A model generated the notes under the pieces. It did no database searches. It was given only the letters and a program-made list of their open reading frames with translations, and was not told where the DNA came from. The position numbers and the translations under genes were made by a program. A stretch of DNA of 47,236 bases. Source: Chthoniobacter flavus. Its GTDB lineage: Bacteria; Verrucomicrobiota; Verrucomicrobiia; Chthoniobacterales; JACTMZ01. How positions within the stretch are numbered: the stretch's first letter is position 1; each line of letters begins with the position of its first letter. The DNA lies in contig CAMDUL010000022.1 of assembly GCA_945878135.1 (NCBI GenBank), forward strand, positions 1 through 47,236, written 5' to 3'. This document shows positions 1 through 6,801 of this stretch, piece after piece.

Positions 1-1155
1 TTGCGCGAAATCGGCAAATTCAACCCGCTCGACCAGCGGGGATATCTCAAACTGCTCGCCAAATCCCGGGAACTTTATGACACGGGCTTCACCAAGTTGT
101 CCGCCGAGCCATTCAGCACACTCACGGACATGATCCGCATCCTTCCGGATCTCGTCCGCCTGCGCGGCGACCGCACGGTTTACGACCTGGTCTGCCGCCA
201 CCTGCGAGACCCTTCCCTGCGCATGTTCTTCAGCATCCAACCCCTCCTCGTCGGCGGCAACCCGTTCGACACCTCCTGCCTTTACTCGCTCATTCACTAC
301 CTCGAACGCGAATGGGGTGTCTGGTTTCCCCGCGGCGGCACCGGAGCACTGGTCGACAGCCTCCTCGATCTGGGTCGCCGCCACGGCGTGCAGTTCCGCA
401 CCGGTGCCACGGTCGAAGAGATCCTCATCCGCAACGGACGCGCCGCCGGTGTCCGGTTGGCCGACGGCGAAACCCTCGAGGCTGCAGTTGTCGTGGCCAA
501 CGCCGATCCGCCCACTGTCTACGGCAAGCTCGTCCCCGCGGAACACCGCCGCACCTGGACCGACCAAAAGCTGGCCCGTCGCAAATACAGCATGGGTCTT
601 TTCGTCGCCTTCTTCGCCACCAACCGCCGCTACGAGGACGTGGCCCATCACACCATCCTGTTCGGACCGCGCTATCGCGGACTCCTCGACGACATCTTCA
701 ATCGCGGCGTCCTCGCCGATGACTTCAGTCTTTACCTGCACCGCCCCACGGCGACCGATTCCTCCATGGCACCGGAGGGACACGACACCTTCTACGTCCT
801 CTCCCCCGTGCCCAATCTCCAGCACCCGATCGATTGGGAGACCGAAGGACCGCACTACGCGCAACGCATCCTCGATCACCTGCAAAAGACCATTCTCCCC
901 GACCTGGACACGCACCTCGTCACCCAATTCCACGTCGCGCCGCCGTATTTCCGCGACCATCTGCTCACCACCCACGGCACCGGATTCTCCATCGCACCGA
1001 TCCTGACCCAATCCGCCTGGTTCCGCTTCCACAACCAAAGCGAAGACGTCCCCGGCCTCTACTTCGTCGGCGCCGGCACACACCCCGGCGCCGGTATGCC
1101 CGGCGTCCTCTGTTCCGCCAAAGTGGTCGAAAACATTCTTCGCCGCGCGACATGA
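1..1155 (+). CDS. crtI: Phytoene desaturase CrtI, C-terminal part (5' end outside window)
   Basis: CrtI-type FAD-dependent desaturase that introduces double bonds into phytoene to give lycopene. The visible 384 codons run open to the window's left edge, so the N-terminal FAD/NAD-binding Rossmann segment (roughly the first 110-120 residues of a family of about 500) is missing here. The TTG at base 1 is therefore unlikely to be the true start. The family's C-terminal signature is clear: VPGLYFVGAGTHPGAGMPG near residues 350-370, preceded by the internal FPRGGTGALVDSL segment. The stop overlaps the crtB start (ATGA), indicating translational coupling in a carotenoid/retinal operon. A related CrtI-family desaturase or isomerase is possible, but followed by crtB and crtY, phytoene desaturase is the simplest reading. 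Confidence 0.92.
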   Translation: MREIGKFNPLDQRGYLKLLAKSRELYDTGFTKLSAEPFSTLTDMIRILPDLVRLRGDRTVYDLVCRHLRDPSLRMFFSIQPLLVGGNPFDTSCLYSLIHYLEREWGVWFPRGGTGALVDSLLDLGRRHGVQFRTGATVEEILIRNGRAAGVRLADGETLEAAVVVANADPPTVYGKLVPAEHRRTWTDQKLARRKYSMGLFVAFFATNRRYEDVAHHTILFGPRYRGLLDDIFNRGVLADDFSLYLHRPTATDSSMAPEGHDTFYVLSPVPNLQHPIDWETEGPHYAQRILDHLQKTILPDLDTHLVTQFHVAPPYFRDHLLTTHGTGFSIAPILTQSAWFRFHNQSEDVPGLYFVGAGTHPGAGMPGVLCSAKVVENILRRAT

Positions 1156-2009
1156 ATACGCCCGAAGAACTCCTCGCCGGTGCAGGCAAAAGTTTTCACC
1201 TCGCCGGCAAGTTTCTTCCTGCAGGACGGCGACGGGCGGCAACGCAACTCTATGCCTTCTGCCGCGGACTCGATGACCTCGCCGACGAGACCGGCGACGC
1301 CGCGCAAATCGAAACCATCGCCACCGCGCTGGAAATCAACGACACCTCGAACCCCCTCGCCGCGCTTTATCTCACCCTGGAAAATCCCGACCCCGCGCCC
1401 GCCATCGCCCTTACCCGCGCCCTGCGCGACGACACCGGTCCAACGCAAATCGCCGACGAACGCGCCCTCCTCCGTTACTGCCACGGCGTGGCCGGCACGG
1501 TCGGACTGATGATGGCCCGCGTCCTCGGCGCCACCGAACCCGCCGCCGCCTACCACGCCATCGACCTGGGCATCGCCCTCCAAATGACCAACATCGCCCG
1601 CGACACCCGCGAAGACGCCGATCACGACCGCCGCTACCTTCCCGCCACATGGCTCGACTTGCCGCCGGCATCCATCCGCCGCGCCCCGGAACGCGTCCAT
1701 CAAGCCGCCCTCCGCTGTCTGGTCCTCGCCGAACCTTACTACGCCAGCGGGCTTGCCGGTCTTGCTTACCTGCCGCCCGAATCACGCCGCGGCATCCTCA
1801 TCGCCGCCAAAGTCTACCGCGAAATCGGCGAAGAACTCCGGCGACGCGGACCGCACCGCACGAACGACCGCGTGGTCGTGCCCGCGTGGCGCAAAGCAAC
1901 TCTGGTCGCCGGAGCACTTCTCGGCGCCGCTCCGTGGCCGAACGGGAAACCTGTGCATGACATCACCCTGCATCGCGAACTCGATCACCTTGTGGGAGTG
2001 CACTCATGA
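1152..2009 (+). CDS. crtB: Phytoene synthase CrtB
   Basis: Condenses two geranylgeranyl diphosphates to phytoene, the first committed carotenoid step. The 285-residue product is near the usual bacterial length (about 300). Both aspartate-rich Mg-diphosphate motifs are visible: DDLADE at residues 41-46, after YAFCR, and NIARDTREDADHDRRYLP from residue 147. The ATG at 1152 overlaps the crtI stop; the open frame continues upstream but only as an out-of-frame shadow of crtI, so this ATG is preferred. The stop overlaps the crtY start at 2006. Squalene synthase-like homologues share these motifs, but the operon context favours phytoene. Confidence 0.92.
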   Translation: MNTPEELLAGAGKSFHLAGKFLPAGRRRAATQLYAFCRGLDDLADETGDAAQIETIATALEINDTSNPLAALYLTLENPDPAPAIALTRALRDDTGPTQIADERALLRYCHGVAGTVGLMMARVLGATEPAAAYHAIDLGIALQMTNIARDTREDADHDRRYLPATWLDLPPASIRRAPERVHQAALRCLVLAEPYYASGLAGLAYLPPESRRGILIAAKVYREIGEELRRRGPHRTNDRVVVPAWRKATLVAGALLGAAPWPNGKPVHDITLHRELDHLVGVHS

Positions 2010-3193
2010 CAGCTTTCTGTAGCGGCGCCGTCCCCGGCGTCGCATCCAAAACAACCGCCGCCGGGGACGGCGGCGCTACATACGACATCGCCTTCGCAGG
2101 TGCCGGACTCGCGGCACTGAGCCTCGCCGTCCGTCTCATCGGACTCCCCGATCCTCCACGCATCATCCTCATCGACCCACGCACCGAGTTCCCGCACGAC
2201 CGCACCTGGTGCCACTGGCAACTGCACCAAACCCCCTTCGATCCCGCCATCACCCACCGCTGGCCTCAATGGACCGTCCGGTCTTCCACCGTGGCAACGA
2301 CCCGTCGGGGCGTCCATACCCCCTACGTCCGCATTCCCTCCGGCCAATTTTACAAAGTCGCGACGGAAAAACTATCCGTCGCACCACAGGTCACTTTCCT
2401 CCGCGGCGTCTCAGTCGACAAAATCGAAAACCACCCCGACCACACCACCCTTCATCTCTCCGGCGGACAAGCTATCAGCTCCGCATGGACCTTCGACAAC
2501 CGACCGCCAGAAAGCAGCCACGCCCCATGGCGGCAAATCTTCCGCGGACTCGAACTCCATTCCCCCGAAGCCGACCTCGACTCCGGAACCGTCACCCTCA
2601 TGGACTTCCAGTCCGCCAACTCCGACGGCATCCGCTTTTTCTACGTCCTACCCCTCGACCAGAAGACCGCCCTCGTCGAAGACACTTGGGTCGCCCCCCG
2701 CGGCAACGACCCGCGGTTTTCCGACGAGGAAATCCTCACCTACGCCCACACCCATCTCGCCTCCGTCCCATGGCAAATCCGCCACCGCGAAGACGGCAAC
2801 CTCCCCATGGGCTTCCGCCCCTCTGCGGTTAATCGGAAAAACCGGATCATCCCCTGGGGCACCGCCGGCGGCGCCGTCCGCGCGTCCTCCGGCTACGCTT
2901 TCTCCCGCATCCAACGCGCCAGCGAAACCATGACACACTACTGGTCGCAGCATCGCCGTCCCGACCCCGCAGTCGCCCACGAATCCCAACTCCTCGCCTG
3001 GATGGATCGTGTTTTCCTCCGCGTCATGGAGCGCCATCCCGAACGCGTCCCCGAATTTTTTCTCCGCATGTTCGACCGCGTCCCGCCCGAAGCACTCGTC
3101 CGCTTCCTTGAGTCCGAACCCCGCCCCGCCGATATTCTCCGCGTCATGCGCGCCCTGCCCGCCGCCCCGTTTCTTGCCTCCGCCTTGCCATGA
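2006..3193 (+). CDS. crtY: Lycopene beta-cyclase CrtY with repeat-derived N-terminus
   Basis: FAD-dependent lycopene cyclase converting lycopene to beta-carotene; 395 residues, normal for CrtY. The dinucleotide-binding motif YDIAFAGAGLAALSLA lies at residues 26-41, followed by the family hallmark FPHDRTWCHW. Normally this motif starts within a few residues of the initiator Met. Here residues about 5-25 are encoded by a palindromic repeat (2018-2080), giving an Ala/Gly-rich extension. No ATG, GTG or TTG in frame lies between the repeat and the Rossmann motif, so the ATG at 2006, overlapping crtB's TGA, appears to be the real start. The stop overlaps the Blh start. Confidence 0.9.
   Translation: MTAFCSGAVPGVASKTTAAGDGGATYDIAFAGAGLAALSLAVRLIGLPDPPRIILIDPRTEFPHDRTWCHWQLHQTPFDPAITHRWPQWTVRSSTVATTRRGVHTPYVRIPSGQFYKVATEKLSVAPQVTFLRGVSVDKIENHPDHTTLHLSGGQAISSAWTFDNRPPESSHAPWRQIFRGLELHSPEADLDSGTVTLMDFQSANSDGIRFFYVLPLDQKTALVEDTWVAPRGNDPRFSDEEILTYAHTHLASVPWQIRHREDGNLPMGFRPSAVNRKNRIIPWGTAGGAVRASSGYAFSRIQRASETMTHYWSQHRRPDPAVAHESQLLAWMDRVFLRVMERHPERVPEFFLRMFDRVPPEALVRFLESEPRPADILRVMRALPAAPFLASALP
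2018..2080. repeat. Palindromic REP-like repeat inside crtY
   Basis: Two inverted 22-nt arms (2018-2039 and 2059-2080) differ at one position of the stem and flank a 19-nt spacer. The outer ends are TGTAG and CTACA and the core contains GGCGCCGTCCCCGG. The left arm is identical, in reverse complement, to 7976-7997 in the PP2C gene. The element is read in frame as the start of CrtY. Repeats of this kind are typically spread by REP-associated tyrosine transposases; none is in the window. Confidence 0.8.
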
Positions 3194-4152
3194 GCGCCTG
3201 GTTTCCCGCTTTCCAACGCCGCCACACTTTGTTCGTGGTTGTTTTGCTCGCCGCATCCTTGGCCCTGTCGCCTCTGCTTCCCGCGCTTCCGCTCACCGTG
3301 CAACTGGCCGTCTTGGCCCTTGCCGTGGCCCTTTTCGGACTGCCCCACGGCGCCCTCGATCTCGCGCTGGTGCAAGGCGCCTCGCGCGGATCATGGCTGG
3401 CTCTCGCGGCGGCCATCGGCGTCTACCTTGTTGTCTCCGCCGCCGTTCTCGCCGTCTGGGTCACCGCACCCGTAGTTGCCTTGCTGGGGTTTCTCGTCAT
3501 TGCCATCATCCACTTCGGACTCGGTGACACCGAGGATTTGCACGGGCCACAACGCGCCGTGGAAGTGATCGCCCGCGGCGGCTTCGCCGGCGTCGCACCG
3601 CTGGTCTTTCATCCGCAGACCACCCGCGACCTCTTCGCCCTCCTCGTCGGCCCGAAGTCCGCCGCCACGCTCGACGCCGCGCTCGCTGTCCTCACCACAC
3701 CCGTCAGCTACCTCTGGGTTGCCTGCCTCGCCGCCGCCATCCTCTGGCGTCTCTGGCAACGGGCCCAAGGCTGGCTGCCCTCGGTGGCCGAGCTTCTGCT
3801 TACCACCGCCATCTTCGCCGTCTTCCACCCGCTCGCCGCTTTTCTGCTCTATTTCTGCTTTGTCCATTCCGTCCGCCATATCGCCGATCTCGGCGCGGCC
3901 CGCTTTCCCGACGCCGCCCCGCGCGCGCTTCGCTGGCTCCTCGTCGAAAGCCTCCCTTTCACTCTGGCCACCGTTGTCCTCGGCGGCCTCGCGTGGTTCG
4001 TTTTCGGTCGCGCAATCAACTTCGACGAGGCCATGATCCGCCTCGTCTTCTGGGGCTTGAGCGCCCTGACCCTGCCCCACATGATCCTCACCGCGTGGTG
4101 GCACGGCCGCGGCGACCCGCGACCCGGCGACCTCTTTGCCCGCCATGTCTGA
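3190..4152 (+). CDS. blh: Brp/Blh family beta-carotene 15,15'-dioxygenase
   Basis: Integral-membrane non-haem iron oxygenase that cleaves beta-carotene to two retinals. The 320-residue product has about eight hydrophobic segments. The conserved histidine sites of the family are visible: GLPHGALD (H53), IIHFGLGDTED (H108), FVHSVRHIADLG (H226 and H230) and LPHMIL (H297). The ATG at 3190 overlaps the crtY stop, making it the fourth coupled gene of the operon. Its presence means the pathway's end product is retinal rather than only beta-carotene, so a microbial rhodopsin is expected elsewhere. An 8-bp overlap leads into the methyltransferase. Confidence 0.9.
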   Translation: MSAWFPAFQRRHTLFVVVLLAASLALSPLLPALPLTVQLAVLALAVALFGLPHGALDLALVQGASRGSWLALAAAIGVYLVVSAAVLAVWVTAPVVALLGFLVIAIIHFGLGDTEDLHGPQRAVEVIARGGFAGVAPLVFHPQTTRDLFALLVGPKSAATLDAALAVLTTPVSYLWVACLAAAILWRLWQRAQGWLPSVAELLLTTAIFAVFHPLAAFLLYFCFVHSVRHIADLGAARFPDAAPRALRWLLVESLPFTLATVVLGGLAWFVFGRAINFDEAMIRLVFWGLSALTLPHMILTAWWHGRGDPRPGDLFARHV

Positions 4153-4837
4153 TCCCGTCCACACCTTCTTCTCGCAGTGGGAAATCTACCGCCTCTGCAT
4201 CGAGCACAACACGCTCTTCCATCGCGAGGTCGGTGCCATCCTCCGCCGCGAAATGCTCGAACGCAACGGACCGTTCACCTTCCTCGATCTGGCCTGCGGG
4301 GATTCCGATCTCACCGTGGCCGCGCTGCGTGACACCAAAGTGGCCGCTTACACCGGCGTCGACTTTTCCGCACCGGCCCTCGCCTTGGCGGGAAACAAAG
4401 TTGCCGAACTCGGATGTACCCGCACGTTGCACGAAGCGGACTTTACCGAATTCCTCAGCGGCAATGACGAAACTTTCGGCGTCATTTATCTCGGACTTTC
4501 CCTGCATCACCTCGAACGGGAGGCCAAGCGTGAAACGATGCAACATCTCCGCCGCACCACCGCGCCGGGCGGCACGTTCTACATGTTCGAACCCATCCTC
4601 CACGGCGGCGAAGGACGCGAAGGCTACGTGAAGCGCTGGGCCGGCGCCATGGACGGACCCTACGATCCTTTTCCCGAGGCCGCACGCAACGCCTTGCGCG
4701 ATCACGTCACCGAATCGGAACGCCCTGAGTCCATCGAGGAATACCTCGCCTCCGCCCGCGAGGCCGGATTCACGCATGGCGAAATCCTCTTCACTGATCC
4801 CGGCAACTTTTACGCACTCTTCAAATTCCACGCATGA
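4145..4837 (+). CDS. Class I SAM-dependent methyltransferase
   Basis: A 230-residue Rossmann methyltransferase. Motif I is FLDLACGDSDLTVAAL around residues 45-60, with an acidic ribose-binding site near YTGVDFS and a post-motif YLGLSLHHLE. The C-terminal half continues the usual fold (APGGTFYMFEP). The ATG at 4145 overlaps the blh stop by 8 bases; an in-frame TTG at 4136 is possible but less attractive. The substrate is unknown. Its fixed place between blh and yhbY suggests either a carotenoid/quinone-type small-molecule role or simple co-expression with the RNA-binding protein; the sequence does not decide. Confidence 0.8.
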   Translation: MSDPVHTFFSQWEIYRLCIEHNTLFHREVGAILRREMLERNGPFTFLDLACGDSDLTVAALRDTKVAAYTGVDFSAPALALAGNKVAELGCTRTLHEADFTEFLSGNDETFGVIYLGLSLHHLEREAKRETMQHLRRTTAPGGTFYMFEPILHGGEGREGYVKRWAGAMDGPYDPFPEAARNALRDHVTESERPESIEEYLASAREAGFTHGEILFTDPGNFYALFKFHA

Positions 4838-5097
4838 ACGAACCCACCTTCCGCGAACTCAAAGCGCGCTCCCAAAAACTCAAACCGGTCATCCACGTCG
4901 GCCATGACGGTATCACCGATGCCGTCGTCACCGCCCTCGACCAGGCGCTTGCCGACCATGCTCTGGTCAAAGTCCGCTTCACCGACCACAAGGCGGAACG
5001 CAAAGCCCTGGCCGCCGAACTGTCCACCCGCACCGATTCCCGTCGAATCCTCCTCGTCGGCCACACCGTGACGCTTTACCGATCGCCGAAAGAATAG
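4834..5097 (+). CDS. yhbY: YhbY-type CRM-domain RNA-binding protein
   Basis: Small (87 residues) CRM-domain protein; bacterial YhbY associates with pre-50S ribosomes. It shows the family features LKARSQKLKPVIHVGHDGIT near the N-terminus (the GxxG-like loop is HVGHDGIT), VKVRF in the middle and LVGHTVTLYR at the end. It starts inside the methyltransferase stop (ATGA) and is the last gene of the plus-strand operon. Only four bases separate it from the convergent STAS gene, with no room for a dedicated terminator. Confidence 0.9.
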   Translation: MNEPTFRELKARSQKLKPVIHVGHDGITDAVVTALDQALADHALVKVRFTDHKAERKALAAELSTRTDSRRILLVGHTVTLYRSPKE

Positions 5098-5101
5098 GCT
5101 C

Positions 5102-6391
5102 TTACCGGTTCGAATCCTCGCGCACTTCCTGCACGTAGCTCACGGCGATGAGCGCCGAGGTGACGGTGGTTTGGTCGAGGAGGTGGCGCATGTCGACGAA
5201 TTCGCCTTCGTCGACCACGCGGCGCATCTCGACGTCCATGTCGCGCGTTCCGCCGGGAGCCGGGGCGTTGCGGAAAAAGACGGCGTGGTTGTGCAGCACC
5301 TCATCCTGCGAAGCTTTGTTCGCGAGATTGATGTAAAACATACGGCGCAGGAGTTCCTGGTCGATCTGCGAAAGATCGGCGGTGAGATCCTCTCCCGCCC
5401 CGCAGATCAGCGCGGTCGTTCCTTGGTTGCGCGGGGTTTTGTCGGACTCGAACCATGCATCGTAGTTCGACGGATCGGTGATCATTTTGCCGTTGGCCGG
5501 GCGGTTCGAGAGCAGCGGGGATTTCATGATACCCGCCCCGAAGGCTTCATGGATTTCGGCGCGCATGGCGAGGCCGAGAACGCCGCGGTATTCCGGGCGC
5601 CGCGTCTTGGCCAGGTCGAACAAAGCGCGGTAAATGTCGCGCACACTGGCAGGCCGGGTGGGCGCCGCGGTGAATTCGACAAATTCGTTGAATCCTCCGC
5701 GGATGCTCGCGTTGAACCCGGTCTGCATGACAACGGTGGTCGAGGCTTTGCGCGGGATCATGTAGTCGGGCGTGTTGTTGCCGTCGGTTGGCAACCAAAC
5801 CATCGCCCCCGCGACCATGATCGCTTCACCCATCAGCGGGAGATAATCCTCGGGTTTCCCGCCGAGCGCGCCGACACCTAGGGAATACTCGGTTTCGAAG
5901 AAAGGTTTGCCCACGACATTTTCACGCGTGATGGCGCAATCGATCACATTGCCGACTTCGCCGAGAATATCGATGGTCCCCGCCGTACTCCCCACCGTGT
6001 GGAAAACAAACGTCCCCGCCGGCGTGTCGTGACGGTCGCCGCCTACCGCCGCCGCGCTTCCCCCGCGCAAAGCACGCACCGCCTCGGCGGGCGAAGCGTA
6101 GACCGGAATCATCCCGGACAGCCCCGACATCTCGAGCACCGAGGCGCAAAAGGGCTGCAACGCCGACAAGGCAAAGGCCGCGCCGCCGGCCGACGCCGCC
6201 TTCTGCAGGGTGAGCAGAAAGCGCACGCCGGCGCTGCTCAAATAGGTCAGCTCCTGGCAATCGAGCACCAGCGGCGAGTCGAATCGAGCCCCGGCCACCA
6301 GCTTCTCCGCCTCCTTGGCCCCGAATCCGTCGAGCCGTCCGCAGAGCGCCGCTACCCGCACCCCGCCCTGCTCGCTCACCACGAGCTTCAT
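5102..6391 (-). CDS. STAS-domain protein with large unknown C-terminal domain
   Basis: 429 residues. The first ~100 form a STAS (anti-anti-sigma) domain: beta strands, then LVLDCQELTYLSSAGVRFLL, whose SSAG carries the likely phospho-acceptor serine. After a short Ala/Gly linker, residues about 125-429 form a soluble domain I do not recognise (GTFVFHTVGSTAGTIDILG, FFETEYSLGVGALGG, ALICGAGEDLTADL, VTSALIAVSYVQEV). A degenerate PP2C fold is conceivable but the metal-binding aspartates are not evident. The start ATG overlaps the stop of the RsbW-like kinase gene; a longer open frame to 6472 exists but would cut deeply into that gene. Probable role: STAS partner of the adjacent kinase, with the unknown part as effector or sensor. 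Confidence 0.75.
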   Translation of the reverse strand: MKLVVSEQGGVRVAALCGRLDGFGAKEAEKLVAGARFDSPLVLDCQELTYLSSAGVRFLLTLQKAASAGGAAFALSALQPFCASVLEMSGLSGMIPVYASPAEAVRALRGGSAAAVGGDRHDTPAGTFVFHTVGSTAGTIDILGEVGNVIDCAITRENVVGKPFFETEYSLGVGALGGKPEDYLPLMGEAIMVAGAMVWLPTDGNNTPDYMIPRKASTTVVMQTGFNASIRGGFNEFVEFTAAPTRPASVRDIYRALFDLAKTRRPEYRGVLGLAMRAEIHEAFGAGIMKSPLLSNRPANGKMITDPSNYDAWFESDKTPRNQGTTALICGAGEDLTADLSQIDQELLRRMFYINLANKASQDEVLHNHAVFFRNAPAPGGTRDMDVEMRRVVDEGEFVDMRHLLDQTTVTSALIAVSYVQEVREDSNR

Positions 6392-6801
6392 GCCGAAAGA
6401 TTCTTTCTCAACACCAGCACATTGCAACCGTCGCGACGCGCGTATTCCTGGCTGTCCGTCAACTTCTTGCAAAAATGCACCCCGAGCCCCCCGATGGGCC
6501 GTTCCTCGGCCGGCAGGGTGACGTCCGGATCCTCCCGCAAGAGCGGATTGTATTCCTGGCCGCGGTCGGTGATGACGATCGTGAGAACACCATCTTGCAC
6601 CTCGAGATCGACCCGAGCCGCGTGTTCGCCGGCCGGCACCTGCCCGTAGTCGATCACATTGGTCACCAGCTCTTCGACCACGATCTGCAAGGCGAAAAGG
6701 TCTTTGTCCGAGACGCCCGCCGCCGCGGCGAAGTCCGCCGTGAACGGCTCGATCTTGAGCAACTCCGCGCGGTCGGAAAGGAAATCAGCCGACGTTCTCA
6801 T
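6388..6801 (-). CDS. RsbW-like anti-sigma/serine kinase (HATPase_c)
   Basis: 137-residue single-domain GHKL ATPase of the RsbW/SpoIIAB type. The N-box is EELVTNVIDYG around residues 42-52, the G1 box is DRGQEYNP, and a G2-like GGLGVHF precedes the C-terminal strand. Such proteins phosphorylate a STAS serine and sequester a sigma factor or other target. The gene overlaps both neighbours by four bases, so STAS protein, kinase and PP2C phosphatase are made from one coupled unit, the classical partner-switch trio. No target sigma factor is linked. Confidence 0.88.
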   Translation of the reverse strand: MRTSADFLSDRAELLKIEPFTADFAAAAGVSDKDLFALQIVVEELVTNVIDYGQVPAGEHAARVDLEVQDGVLTIVITDRGQEYNPLLREDPDVTLPAEERPIGGLGVHFCKKLTDSQEYARRDGCNVLVLRKNLSA

